Made by a program: the position numbers and the translations under genes | Origin: DASVTR01 sp036387475 | GTDB taxonomy: Bacteria; Acidobacteriota; Blastocatellia; Pyrinomonadales; Pyrinomonadaceae | DNA length: 64,000 nt | Reading direction: 5' to 3' | Assembly (NCBI GenBank): GCA_036387475.1 | Contig: DASVTR010000006.1 | Coordinates: 262,969-326,968, forward strand | Shown: piece by piece, positions 9,586 to 18,854 of the stretch | Layout of the letters: the number at the start of each line of letters is the position of its first letter | How positions within the stretch are numbered: position 1 is the stretch's first letter | Notes under the pieces: generated by a model | The model's input: only the letters and a program-made list of their open reading frames with translations | What the model was told of the DNA's origin: nothing | The model's database searches: none

Positions 9586-10537
9586 AAAGACACAGGCTTT
9601 TAACCCGCACCTGATTATCCCAGTGGGGACGCAGGTCGTCACGCTCGTCGAAGTGAAGGGGCGTGCAGGGGGACACGCCTGTCCGCGCGGGGCGGTGGGT
9701 GAGATTACGGCTTCGCCGCAGGACAATTTCCATTCGTATCACGTGCGTTTCCCGGACGGCACGGAGGCTGCGTTACGCAGGCAGGAGTTTGCCATCAGAA
9801 AGCATCATCAGGCGGGCGAGCTTCTTCAGGCGGAAGACAATCTTTCGGATTTCAATTTGTACGCTCACGTCATCTATTCCTGCGTCGTGGGGTCGCGCGC
9901 CTTTGGTCTTGACGATGATTCATCGGACGTAGATCGTCGCGGCATCTATCTTCCGCCAGCGGAGATGCACTGGTCGCTCTACGGCGTGCCGGAACAACTG
10001 GAAAACAAGAGCACGGAGGAATGCTATTGGGAGCTTCAAAAGTTTCTGACGCTCGCGCTCAAAGCTAATCCTAACGTGCTCGAATGCCTCTACACGCCGA
10101 TAGTGGAGAAGGCGACGCCGCTCGCATTGGAACTTTTGGAGATGCGTTCTGCATTCTTATCAAAGCTCATCTATCAGACGTATAACGGATACGTTCTCTC
10201 CCAGTTCAAGAAGCTGGAGCAGGACTTGCGCAATCGCGGCACTGTCAGGTGGAAACACGCCATGCACCTGATTCGTCTCCTGCTCGAAGGAATCAGCGTG
10301 CTGAAAGAGGGCTTCCTGCCTGTGCGGATGGAAGAGTACAGGCAGCGTCTGCTGCTGATTCGCCGTGGCGAAGCTCCCTGGGAAGAGGTCAACGCCTGGA
10401 GGCTCTCCCTGCATCAGGACTTCGACGCGGCATTCGCGATTACTCGTCTGCCGGAGCGTCCTGACTATGAGAAGGTCAACGCGTTTTTGATTCATGCGAG
10501 GCGGACGAGCGCCGAACAGGGAGGGGTGCAATCTTAG
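9578..10537 (+). CDS. rlaP: RlaP-family nucleotidyltransferase with N-terminal SH3-like extension
   Basis: This is a predicted polymerase-beta-superfamily nucleotidyltransferase of the RNA-repair-associated RlaP type. The catalytic signature is GSRAFGLDDDSSDVDRRG, with GS followed by D.D. About 90 residues precede it and look like a small beta-barrel (VGTQVVTLVEV... AALRRQEF). That extension is absent from the second copy next door. I chose TTG at 9578, which overlaps the hen1 stop by eight bases and has GGGAG nine bases upstream; the open frame extends to a GTG at 9548. Association with Pnkp/Hen1 has been described for this family, but its substrate is not established. It may add or exchange a terminal nucleotide on damaged RNA. 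Confidence 0.8.
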   Translation: MTEKTQAFNPHLIIPVGTQVVTLVEVKGRAGGHACPRGAVGEITASPQDNFHSYHVRFPDGTEAALRRQEFAIRKHHQAGELLQAEDNLSDFNLYAHVIYSCVVGSRAFGLDDDSSDVDRRGIYLPPAEMHWSLYGVPEQLENKSTEECYWELQKFLTLALKANPNVLECLYTPIVEKATPLALELLEMRSAFLSKLIYQTYNGYVLSQFKKLEQDLRNRGTVRWKHAMHLIRLLLEGISVLKEGFLPVRMEEYRQRLLLIRRGEAPWEEVNAWRLSLHQDFDAAFAITRLPERPDYEKVNAFLIHARRTSAEQGGVQS

Positions 10538-11286
10538 TGTTGATTGATGAGCGAGTACTACGGGAAGTCGAGCATCAGCCTTACAGACTTCTGTTCGTGA
10601 CCATCAGCGGCGCGCACCTCTACGGTTTTCCTTCGCCGGATTCCGACTACGACGTGCGCGGGGTGCATGTCCTGCCTGCCAGAGAAGTCGTTGGTCTTGA
10701 CCCTGGCCGCGAGACTATTGAAGTCTCTGAGGTCAGAGGCGGGTTGGAGATTGATCTAGTGACACACGACGTGAAGAAGTTCTTTGGCCTCCTGCTCAAA
10801 AAGAACGGTTACGTGCTCGAACAGCTTTATTCCCCTCTTGTGTTAAAGACATCACCTGAGCACGAGGAGTTGAAGGAGATAGCTCGCGGGTGCATCACGC
10901 GCCATCATAGTCACCATTATTTCGGCTTTGCTGAGACACAGTGGAAACTCTTCGAGAAGGAACACCCGCGCCGCGTGAAGCCCTTGCTCTATGTCTTCAG
11001 GGTGCTGCTGACCGGCATACACCTGATGCGCACCGGAAGCGTTGAGGCTAATCTTCGATTGCTCAATGAAGAATTCAAACTCGAATATCTTCCAGAGTTG
11101 ATTGACCGAAAGCTAAAGGGCACAGAGAAATCAGTCCTCGGCGATGATGATGTCTCTTTTTATCAGCGTGAATACGAACGCCTCCGCTCACTGCTGGAGG
11201 AAGCCTATCAGGCGAGCCAATTGCCTGAAACGCCTGACTGTCGGGCGGCGCTTAACGATTTGCTGATACGATTGAGGCTCGGATAA
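10537..11286 (+). CDS. rlaP: Second RlaP-family nucleotidyltransferase
   Basis: This 249-residue protein shares the nucleotidyltransferase core with its upstream neighbour: SGAHLYGFPSPDSDYDVRG holds the catalytic S, D.D and R.G positions. Both proteins also share the later helical part (QLYSPLV versus CLYTPIV, and a histidine-rich HHSHHYFGF stretch here). It lacks the N-terminal barrel. The GTG start overlaps the previous TAG by one base (TAGTG) with GGGAGGGG upstream, which implies translational coupling. The identity between the two copies looks low, so they are an old duplication or separately recruited enzymes with different jobs. Confidence 0.8.
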   Translation: MLIDERVLREVEHQPYRLLFVTISGAHLYGFPSPDSDYDVRGVHVLPAREVVGLDPGRETIEVSEVRGGLEIDLVTHDVKKFFGLLLKKNGYVLEQLYSPLVLKTSPEHEELKEIARGCITRHHSHHYFGFAETQWKLFEKEHPRRVKPLLYVFRVLLTGIHLMRTGSVEANLRLLNEEFKLEYLPELIDRKLKGTEKSVLGDDDVSFYQREYERLRSLLEEAYQASQLPETPDCRAALNDLLIRLRLG

Positions 11287-11309
11287 CAACAAGGTGGGAC
11301 GAGCTGCAG

Positions 11310-13889
11310 ATGAAAGTAACCATCCCTGAACTATCGCTGGTCGTCCTCGTTGGCCCATCGGGCTGCGGGAAATCCACTTTTGCCCGGAAGCACTTCAAGC
11401 CGACGGAAGTGCTCTCGTCGGACTTCTGCCGGGCATTGGTCTCAGACGACGAGAATGACCAGACGGCGACTAAAGATGCCTTCGAGGTGCTGCACTTCAT
11501 CGCCTCGAAGCGACTTGCAGCCGGACGACTCACGGTCGTTGATGCCACCAACGTGCAGCCCGAAGCGCGCAAGCCGCTTGTTGCGCTCGCGCGCGAGCAT
11601 CACGTGTTGCCCGTAGCCATCGTGCTCAATCTACAGGAAAGACTTTGCCACGAACGCAACCGTGGCCGCTCTGACAGAGACTTCGGGCCGCACGTCGTGC
11701 GCCAGCAGAGCCAGCAACTCCGTCGCTCCATCCGCAATCTCAAGCGCGAGGGATTCCGCCACATCTACGAGTTCTCATCTCCAGAGGAACTCGACGCGGC
11801 GACACTTGAGCGCCAGCCGCTCTGGAACAATCTCAAGCACGAGCACGGGCCGTTTGACATGATTGGCGACGTGCACGGCTGTTTCGACGAACTACGCGCG
11901 CTGCTTGAGCAACTCGGATATGAGATTACATCTTCGACTAATGAAGACCAGGATTCTTTTGGCTATCAGGTGCGCCATGTTGAAGGGCGTAAAGCCGTCT
12001 TCCTCGGCGACCTGGTTGATCGCGGGCCGAAGATTCCAGAAGTGCTGCGGCTCGTGATGAGTATGACGGCGGGCGGCACGGCGCTCTGCGTGCCCGGCAA
12101 TCACGACATCAAGCTGATGCGGAAACTCAAGGGCCGCGACGTACGCATCACGCACGGTCTGGCGGAATCCCTGGAACAGCTAGAACATGAGCCGCCTGAG
12201 TTTAAAGAGCAGGTTGCAACTTTCATAGACAAACTGGTGAGCCATTACGTCCTGGATGATGGTCAACTCGTCGTCGCGCACGCAGGATTAAAAGAGGCAT
12301 TACAGGGGCGTGGTTCAGGTGCGGTGCGCGATTTCGCGCTCTTCGGAGAAACCACTGGTGAGACAGACGAGTTTGGTCTGCCCGTGCGCTACAACTGGGC
12401 GGCGGAATATCGCGGGCGCGCGATGGTCGTCTACGGCCACACGCCCGTGCCTGCGCCCGAATGGCTCAACCGCACAATCAACATTGATACGGGCTGCGTC
12501 TTCGGCGGAAAACTGACGGCGCTTCGCTACCCGGAGAAGGAGTTTGTGTCTGTGCCCGCCGCGCGCACCTACTACGAATCGGCCAAGCCATTTCTACCCG
12601 AAGAAGAAAAAGCCCCCGCGCTCACAGCACAGCAACAGCATGACGATGTGCTGGACATAGAAGACGTGACGGGCAAGCGAATAATCTCGACTAAGCTCCA
12701 TCACAACGTGACCGTCCGTGAGGAGAATGCTATTGCGGCGCTCGAAGTGATGAGCCGCTTTGCAGCGAATCCGAAATGGCTCATCTATCTGCCGCCCACC
12801 ATGTCGCCTTCGGAAACAACTAGAGAGCCGGGGCTTTTGGAACATCCCGCCGAAGCGTTCTCCTACTATTTCACTCAAGGTGTGCCAAAGGTCATCTGCG
12901 AAGAGAAGCACATGGGATCGCGCGCCATCGTTATCGTCTGCCGCGACGAGGACACGGCGCAGAGGAGCTTCGGTGTTGTCGGCAGCGGCGCAGGCATCTG
13001 CTATACGAGGACGGGGCGACGATTCTTTGAAGACCAAGCGCTTGAATCAGAATTCCTGTCGAGAATTCGGACGGCTGCGGATAGGGCCGGAATGTGGGAT
13101 GAATTTGAGACGGACTGGATGTGTCTGGACTGCGAGTTGATGCCGTGGTCTGCCAAGGCGCAGGAGTTATTGCGACAGCAGTATGCGGCAGTGGGCGCGG
13201 CTTCTCACGCTTCGCTCACAGATGCAGTCAAGGCTCTTGAGCAAGCCTCCGCCAGCTTGGGCGATGCGCGACCGCTCCTTGATCGCTACCGAGAGCGTGC
13301 CGGGGCAGCAGAAAAGTATCGCGAGGCTTACCGCCGCTATTGCTGGCCCGTGCATTCGATTAACGATCTCAGGCTGGCACCGTTTCATCTGCTGGCAACC
13401 GAAGGACGAGTGCATACAGACCGCGATCACGTCTGGCACATGGAGACGCTTCGTCGTCTCTGTGAGGCAGGAGAAGGAAAGCTTCTTTTCGTCACTTCAT
13501 ACATGGTGGTAGACGTGACGGATGAAGAGAGTTTGAGCAGCGGCACGAAGTGGTGGGAAGAGTTGACGGGTCGTGGCGGTGAAGGCATGGTGGTCAAGCC
13601 TCTGGATTTCGTCGCCCGTGGCACACGCGGGTTGGTGCAACCGGCTGTGAAGTGTCGTGGTCGGGAATATCTGCGCATCATCTATGGGCCGGAGTATGAC
13701 GCGCCTGAGAACTTGGAACGACTGCGCGCGCGTGGACTCGCTGCCAAACGCTCGCTCGCCATGCGCGAGTTTGCGCTGGGAGTCGAAGGGTTGGAGCGGT
13801 TTGTGCGGCGCGAGCCGCTGCGGCGCGTGCATGAATGCGTCTTCGGCGTACTGGCCCTGGAAAGCGAGCCGGTTGATCCGCGCTTGTAA
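11310..13889 (+). CDS. pnkp: Polynucleotide kinase-phosphatase-ligase Pnkp
   Basis: All three modules of bacterial Pnkp are present in 859 residues. The 5'-OH kinase has the P-loop GPSGCGKST (about residue 16). The metallophosphatase, starting near residue 186, has GDVHGC, GDLVDRG, GNHD, HAG and YGHTPV and removes 2',3'-cyclic or 3'-phosphates. The C-terminal adenylyltransferase carries the nucleotidyl lysine in EEKHMGSR (Lys533), with later motifs DCELMPWSAK and GEGMVVKP. Pnkp heals both ends of a cleaved RNA and, with Hen1, seals it with a 2'-O-methyl mark. It is the last gene of the operon, 23 bases after the second rlaP, and converges on the VanW-type gene. It looks intact. Confidence 0.96.
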   Translation: MKVTIPELSLVVLVGPSGCGKSTFARKHFKPTEVLSSDFCRALVSDDENDQTATKDAFEVLHFIASKRLAAGRLTVVDATNVQPEARKPLVALAREHHVLPVAIVLNLQERLCHERNRGRSDRDFGPHVVRQQSQQLRRSIRNLKREGFRHIYEFSSPEELDAATLERQPLWNNLKHEHGPFDMIGDVHGCFDELRALLEQLGYEITSSTNEDQDSFGYQVRHVEGRKAVFLGDLVDRGPKIPEVLRLVMSMTAGGTALCVPGNHDIKLMRKLKGRDVRITHGLAESLEQLEHEPPEFKEQVATFIDKLVSHYVLDDGQLVVAHAGLKEALQGRGSGAVRDFALFGETTGETDEFGLPVRYNWAAEYRGRAMVVYGHTPVPAPEWLNRTINIDTGCVFGGKLTALRYPEKEFVSVPAARTYYESAKPFLPEEEKAPALTAQQQHDDVLDIEDVTGKRIISTKLHHNVTVREENAIAALEVMSRFAANPKWLIYLPPTMSPSETTREPGLLEHPAEAFSYYFTQGVPKVICEEKHMGSRAIVIVCRDEDTAQRSFGVVGSGAGICYTRTGRRFFEDQALESEFLSRIRTAADRAGMWDEFETDWMCLDCELMPWSAKAQELLRQQYAAVGAASHASLTDAVKALEQASASLGDARPLLDRYRERAGAAEKYREAYRRYCWPVHSINDLRLAPFHLLATEGRVHTDRDHVWHMETLRRLCEAGEGKLLFVTSYMVVDVTDEESLSSGTKWWEELTGRGGEGMVVKPLDFVARGTRGLVQPAVKCRGREYLRIIYGPEYDAPENLERLRARGLAAKRSLAMREFALGVEGLERFVRREPLRRVHECVFGVLALESEPVDPRL

Positions 13890-13927
13890 TCCTTTAAGGT
13901 CAGGATGCGCCGTGAATTCTTGCGTGT

Positions 13928-15760
13928 TTAGATGAGATGGAGTTCTTTTGTTTGAATCGAAGGCGTGTCGCTTTTTTGAAGCAGTAAATTTTCTATCGCT
14001 GTTCTTAAGGCTTCGGCATCTCCCGGCGGAATGTTGACGACTCCTCTGATATTCTCCAGACCGCAGGCCGTCGAAGCTATCACAGGCACTCCGTGTGCAA
14101 TGGCTTCGAGCAGTCTTCGCGGTTTGTGCTCGACGAAGGCTGGCAGAACGACCGCAACCGCACCGTCAAGCCAATTCTCTTCTCTCCGATACTGCTCAAC
14201 CGCTATCCCCTGCCAGAAATTCTTACCCTCCAGATGCGCGCCCATCAACATCAAGCGAACGTCCAACTCCTTCAACGCTGCGCGTAATTCGTAGGCCCCT
14301 TTTCTGCCGACGGTCGGCGCAGGGAACACAAGCCTCGGCTGGTTAACGGCGGAGCTTTGAACAGGAGTTCTTGAAGTTGGGATGGCCCAATGGACGAGCA
14401 TGGATTGTTCTGGGAAGAGCGCTGCGATCTCCGTATGAGGTGTGATGATCCGTCGCGCATTTTGTAAGGCTTCGCTTTCAGCCTCGACCAGCCAATCGTC
14501 CGCGCGAAAATCAGCCAGCGTATTGCTCTCCGGGTGTAAGCGGAATGCTGCGTCTAATCTTTCGTGCAAGCGAGCGAGCGGCAAGGCCGTCATCAGCACG
14601 TCGAAGGTTCTGCCGCCCAGCGCACCGTCCCGCCATAAGTAGGGCAAGAGGCTTTGTGTCAACGTCACGTGCGTGACATCAAAGGACAGATGGGCAACAT
14701 AGTTGCGAGCCAGTCTTGCCTGAGCCGCAAGCAATTCCCGCTGTCTCGCCGCGCCCTGCATGGCAAGCCTTCTTGAACGATACGCTCTCAATAGGGTGAA
14801 CAACTGCTCCTGCTTGACTTGCCCGAAGCCCTCCGTCTTCCAGGCGTAATTAGCTTTTGACCATCTCTTGCCATCGAGCGGAAGACAGAGTAAGTCACGC
14901 TCGTGCCGAGCCTCATCGATGTAGCAATCAAACTCCGGCCAGAATTCGTCAACCAGGTAAGCGGCGCATCCAAAATCAATTGGGCTATTCCCGTTTTCGA
15001 CATGCCTGAAACAATCCTGCACACGGCAACTCAGGCAGCTTTGTGGGCCATCTGAGCTTGGGCCATCTGAGTTAAGGTTTATGCTGTCTCTGACGGGCGC
15101 GCGATGTTTGCGCAGGAAGTCTCCGCCTGCATCGCCTTTGAAACGCACAATCAAGGAATCGGCATCCATCAAGGCTTCAATGCGGAATGCGTGTCGAGAC
15201 TTAAAGCGTAGATCAACATAGTTCCAGAAAACCGTCGCATCGCGTCCGGCCTCTGCAAGCGAGCCGGGTATCACCTGCGTGTGTGCATGGCGTTCAACAA
15301 TCTCGAAGCCCGCGCGCAGCGCCGTATCATAGAGAGCATTGGAAAGTTGGCATAAGCCGCCGCCGATGGTCGGGATGATGCAGCCTTCGCGCAATTCGCG
15401 TCCGGCTACATATCCTTTCCATTTGCGCGCACGCCCAATTTGTTTCCAGAAACTAAAGACGCAACCAGCGGGCACTTCAACGTCGTTCAATCGACGCAGG
15501 GCCAGACGCAGATTGTGGACTTTACCCGCCACCAAAGAGAGTTCGGCCCGTTTGTCCTCTGTCCATAGAGGCGTTACAGATTCGGCGATGATTCTTTGGT
15601 TTGCCGTGGCCGCATGCGCCGGGAAACGCTCTACTTCATGACTCAGGATATTACGCGCACTTCTCTTTATTTGCAGGAGCGTCGCTTTGCAACGAAAGAT
15701 GATGGCATCGCCCATTGCGGGCGCGTGATTTTCCGGCTCACTGTTTATAGCGGTGGGCAT
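13928..15760 (-). CDS. VanW-like domain fused to a GT4-type glycosyltransferase domain
   Basis: The N-terminal half (about residues 85-215) is a VanW domain with the hallmark GGGLCQLSNALYDTALRAG and ERHAHTQVIPG. A cysteine cluster (CLSCRVQDC) and a linker follow. The C-terminal 300 residues look like a glycosyltransferase family 4 protein: an E-x7-E motif (EHKPRRLLE), a GVPVIAS strand and a PPGDAEAL helix near the end. There is no signal peptide, so it is probably cytoplasmic. A cell-envelope polysaccharide role is inferred from the glycosyltransferase; the biochemical function of VanW is unknown. The open frame extends to a TTG at 15805, but I chose the ATG at 15760. No clear terminator separates it from the convergent pnkp. 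Confidence 0.7.
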   Translation of the reverse strand: MPTAINSEPENHAPAMGDAIIFRCKATLLQIKRSARNILSHEVERFPAHAATANQRIIAESVTPLWTEDKRAELSLVAGKVHNLRLALRRLNDVEVPAGCVFSFWKQIGRARKWKGYVAGRELREGCIIPTIGGGLCQLSNALYDTALRAGFEIVERHAHTQVIPGSLAEAGRDATVFWNYVDLRFKSRHAFRIEALMDADSLIVRFKGDAGGDFLRKHRAPVRDSINLNSDGPSSDGPQSCLSCRVQDCFRHVENGNSPIDFGCAAYLVDEFWPEFDCYIDEARHERDLLCLPLDGKRWSKANYAWKTEGFGQVKQEQLFTLLRAYRSRRLAMQGAARQRELLAAQARLARNYVAHLSFDVTHVTLTQSLLPYLWRDGALGGRTFDVLMTALPLARLHERLDAAFRLHPESNTLADFRADDWLVEAESEALQNARRIITPHTEIAALFPEQSMLVHWAIPTSRTPVQSSAVNQPRLVFPAPTVGRKGAYELRAALKELDVRLMLMGAHLEGKNFWQGIAVEQYRREENWLDGAVAVVLPAFVEHKPRRLLEAIAHGVPVIASTACGLENIRGVVNIPPGDAEALRTAIENLLLQKSDTPSIQTKELHLI

Positions 15761-16106
15761 CTCACATCTGTTTGTGTCCTTGCGATCAGATGAATCAGAG
15801 CACAAACTTTATTGTTTATATTGCTGCCCACGATAACTTTGCAGAGAGACAGCCACGCTTTGCTGCTGTGGATAGCCACAGCAAAGCTTCGAGGCTGGAA
15901 TTCACGCGTGTCAGGCCATTGCCTTGAGCGCAACCAGAATGGAAGTAATAGCTAATCGGCTGAGATTGAATCGAATGACAGAGCTATGAAGGCCGTGAAG
16001 CCATGCGATCAAAGGCTTGTGCTTACGTAGTCGCAGCCTGCTCTACGTAACCTCATCCTCCGCATCAGCACTGATAACATTTGGACAAAAGCCAGTTGTT
16101 ATAATT
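15761..16106. other. Intergenic region, no gene seen
   Basis: This 346-base gap lies between the DUF5916 gene stop and the VanW-glycosyltransferase gene start. It has no convincing coding frame. A short dyad around GCTTTGCTGCTGTGG-ATAG-CCACAGCAAAGC (about 15857-15887) could be the terminator of the DUF5916 gene or a regulatory hairpin; no long T-run follows it. Confidence 0.4.
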
Positions 16107-18653
16107 CTAAAAACTCTTGCGGAAAAGATAAGCAGCCTTAATAAAAAAGCTGCGCCCATTTCCCTGCAAGCCCGGCTCGAATTGTCCCGTAAACGGGTTG
16201 TAGCCGTTGTAGCTTATGTCGTCGTTGTAACCGATATAAAGAGCCGTTCCCGGATTCGGCGTCCAGCCGACGACCAACTGCGGTCGCAGGTGTTTATTCA
16301 AAGTCGAATAATCAAGGCGCAGCCGGGCGAAAGTATTGCGCGAGAATTGATACGTCGAACGAGAGCTGAAAATGTTGTCGTCGTATGCCACCAATCCCGT
16401 GTCATGACGAGCGAGTCGCCTTTTGTTGTAGTTCAACTGCGTCTGGAACGCTGTGGTCGGCTGGTAGCGGAAACTTGAATCAATAAATAATTGATTGCCC
16501 GGCCCCGGGTCAAAACCGCCGTTCGGATTCAGTAGCGCCGCCCTGCTGACGCGCGGGAAATCAGGCCCGTTTCCTAAATCAAACTCCATCAGCCCCCAGG
16601 TGTAATCGACAAAGAAGAAAGCAAAGAACTGTTTGTTCGGCGTGGTTTCGATGAAACCCTGTATGGCCTTGAAAGGGGACGAACGCTCCGGGTCTGCTCC
16701 GAAAAATGCGCCCGGACGATTGGCCTTTCGGTTCGCGCCGTACTCGTGTTCAAAGACGCGCTCGTAACCGAACTGAAAGCCTAGCTGAACATAGGTCTGA
16801 CGCTGCAAGGCCAGCATTCCAGACGTGTCTGTAATCTCGTATTGAGAGCGCCCGCGCCAATCATATGTGATGTTCGTCGCGTTCTGAACGCGTTTATAGA
16901 TAATAGACTTTTTCTGGTCGCGGTCGGTTTCATATCTGATATATGAGCCGAGGTAGTTCGAATCGTAGCGCTGCGTAAAGCCTACGTCGGCGCGGTAATC
17001 GCGCGTTCTGCCGATAGCCAGAAAATTCATGTACAGATTTCTGTCAGAGCGTTCGAGATAAGCCCTGTAGCCGAAACCGTTGCCCGTGCGATATAAGTTC
17101 TGGTCGAGGTCTGGGTCGTAGAAGAAGCGGCGCGAGGTGGTTCCGAGCACCTGAAACTCGGTCACGGTTTTCTCATTAATGAGAAACCGCCCGTCAAAAC
17201 CCGCGGTGTTATTATGCCGCTCGATAAAGTTGTAGGACGTGGCGAAGAATCCCAGATTGTGCCGCCGGCCAACGTCGCGTTTAAGCCGCAGGATTCCGAT
17301 GTGTGCGTTCTTGTCAACAAAACGCTCGATGCCGCAAACAACGCTGGGGTCTGTAATTCGCTCCTGCTGGCACTCAAGCAAACCCTGCCGCTCATCTTTC
17401 GAGTAATTTCCGGGCGCGTTGTCGGAAGCATAAAGCAGGCCGAAAGTGTTGCGTCCGCGCCTGCCGGTTAATTTCACCGCCACGTCAGGGTCGATAATCG
17501 CACGCGTATTCACAACGTCCAGGCCGCTACGGAAAATATCGATTCTTTCCAAAAAGAACGGGCGTTTTTCGGCGAAGAAAATCGGGAAGCGCTGGTTGGC
17601 GGTCGTCACCGGCGCATCTGCTTCGACCTGCGCGAAATCTGGATTGTACGCAAAGTCGAGCGTAATCGTCGGCGTTAAACTAAACTTGGCCGTCGTTCCA
17701 AACTCGGCTTTGACTCCCTCGTTGACGAAACGACCAGCCGGGTCGCCGTCAAAAGTAAAGCGCGTGCGGCGGCCCGTTTCGCTCAAGGTGAGGCTCGGAT
17801 TGATTTCAAGCTGGCGCGTCGTTTCAATACCTTCCAAACCCGTAATGTGTCCGGCCTGATTGAGCCAGCCGGAGATGCTGCGGTTGGTCGGCATCCAAGA
17901 GTTGTACTCGTTGTTGTTGTATTTGACGCGCCTATTGATGTGCAGCCCCCATTGTTTGTCTTTGCCCGCTTCGTAACGCAGAGACTTGAACGGAATCGCC
18001 ACTTCGATTGTAAAGCCGTCTTCGGTCAAGACGCCTTTCGAGTTCATCACGATGTCGAGACTGTAATCCTCGCCGCGACCTTCTGTGAAAGTCCCGTCGG
18101 CTTGTATTCCGAGCGGACTGAAAAACAGCAGGTACGCCTGGCGCTGGTCGTTAAAAGTATCTAAATGAACGAGGACATAATCGTCGTTGAAAATGTTGTC
18201 GCGCCGCGCAACGGTTGCCCGAATTGTATTCTTGTCCTGCTTGATGCGAAATGCCATGTAGAGATTCTTCGCATCGTAGCCCATCATAAATTCTGTCGGA
18301 TGTGTGGGCGCGACGTTATCGCCGGGATTGGTTTGCACGAAGTCGCCGAACAGAGCGGCACTACGCCAAACCGCGTCGCTCAATTGCCCGTCAATCACCG
18401 GCGGGGTTTCAAAACGCGGGATACGCACGGGCGCATCCTTTCGAGCATACGGCGAAACGGGCGTCTCTACGTTTGATTTCGCGCCCGCCGTTGAAGGCTC
18501 TGCCGAAGAAGGAAGAGGAGCGGAAGGTTGCGGACTCACCAACTGATTTTCAACACCGCCGTTTGTTGTGGCCGGAGTCGGCGTGGAAGTTTGCGCCACG
18601 GAGTTCAGCGCACATAAAACGAGAACAAAGCAGAGCGAGGTAATCTTTTTCAT
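16107..18653 (-). CDS. Outer-membrane DUF5916 protein with CBM9-like domain
   Basis: From the ATG at 18653 (MKKIT) the protein has a signal peptide ending near VAQ and a proline- and serine-rich linker. A CBM9-like beta-sandwich follows (RFETPPVIDGQLSDAVW through DDYVLVHLDTFNDQRQAY), then about 500 residues of alternating strands ending in FRKSF. A terminal aromatic residue is typical of outer-membrane beta-barrels. DUF5916 proteins have this order and are frequent in Acidobacteriota and Bacteroidota; their function is not established, and sugar or peptide binding is inferred from the CBM9-like fold. The open frame extends 15 codons further to 18698, but the signal peptide fits the inner ATG. 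Confidence 0.82.
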   Translation of the reverse strand: MKKITSLCFVLVLCALNSVAQTSTPTPATTNGGVENQLVSPQPSAPLPSSAEPSTAGAKSNVETPVSPYARKDAPVRIPRFETPPVIDGQLSDAVWRSAALFGDFVQTNPGDNVAPTHPTEFMMGYDAKNLYMAFRIKQDKNTIRATVARRDNIFNDDYVLVHLDTFNDQRQAYLLFFSPLGIQADGTFTEGRGEDYSLDIVMNSKGVLTEDGFTIEVAIPFKSLRYEAGKDKQWGLHINRRVKYNNNEYNSWMPTNRSISGWLNQAGHITGLEGIETTRQLEINPSLTLSETGRRTRFTFDGDPAGRFVNEGVKAEFGTTAKFSLTPTITLDFAYNPDFAQVEADAPVTTANQRFPIFFAEKRPFFLERIDIFRSGLDVVNTRAIIDPDVAVKLTGRRGRNTFGLLYASDNAPGNYSKDERQGLLECQQERITDPSVVCGIERFVDKNAHIGILRLKRDVGRRHNLGFFATSYNFIERHNNTAGFDGRFLINEKTVTEFQVLGTTSRRFFYDPDLDQNLYRTGNGFGYRAYLERSDRNLYMNFLAIGRTRDYRADVGFTQRYDSNYLGSYIRYETDRDQKKSIIYKRVQNATNITYDWRGRSQYEITDTSGMLALQRQTYVQLGFQFGYERVFEHEYGANRKANRPGAFFGADPERSSPFKAIQGFIETTPNKQFFAFFFVDYTWGLMEFDLGNGPDFPRVSRAALLNPNGGFDPGPGNQLFIDSSFRYQPTTAFQTQLNYNKRRLARHDTGLVAYDDNIFSSRSTYQFSRNTFARLRLDYSTLNKHLRPQLVVGWTPNPGTALYIGYNDDISYNGYNPFTGQFEPGLQGNGRSFFIKAAYLFRKSF

Positions 18654-18854
18654 AATGCAAAATACCAAATCGTTGTTTCTGAGTTGGCCCAGCCTCATCA
18701 GATATTCAATTTTTACAGTCTAACTAATCAGACTGTAGACACATCTCAACTGTAGAACTCCGCAGCAGAGAAGTTCGTGGCAATTATTTATCAAGTAGTG
18801 GAAATTAAAACCGGAGCGTTTTTTTCAACTGTTCCGACTCTCGCCGCCCACGAA

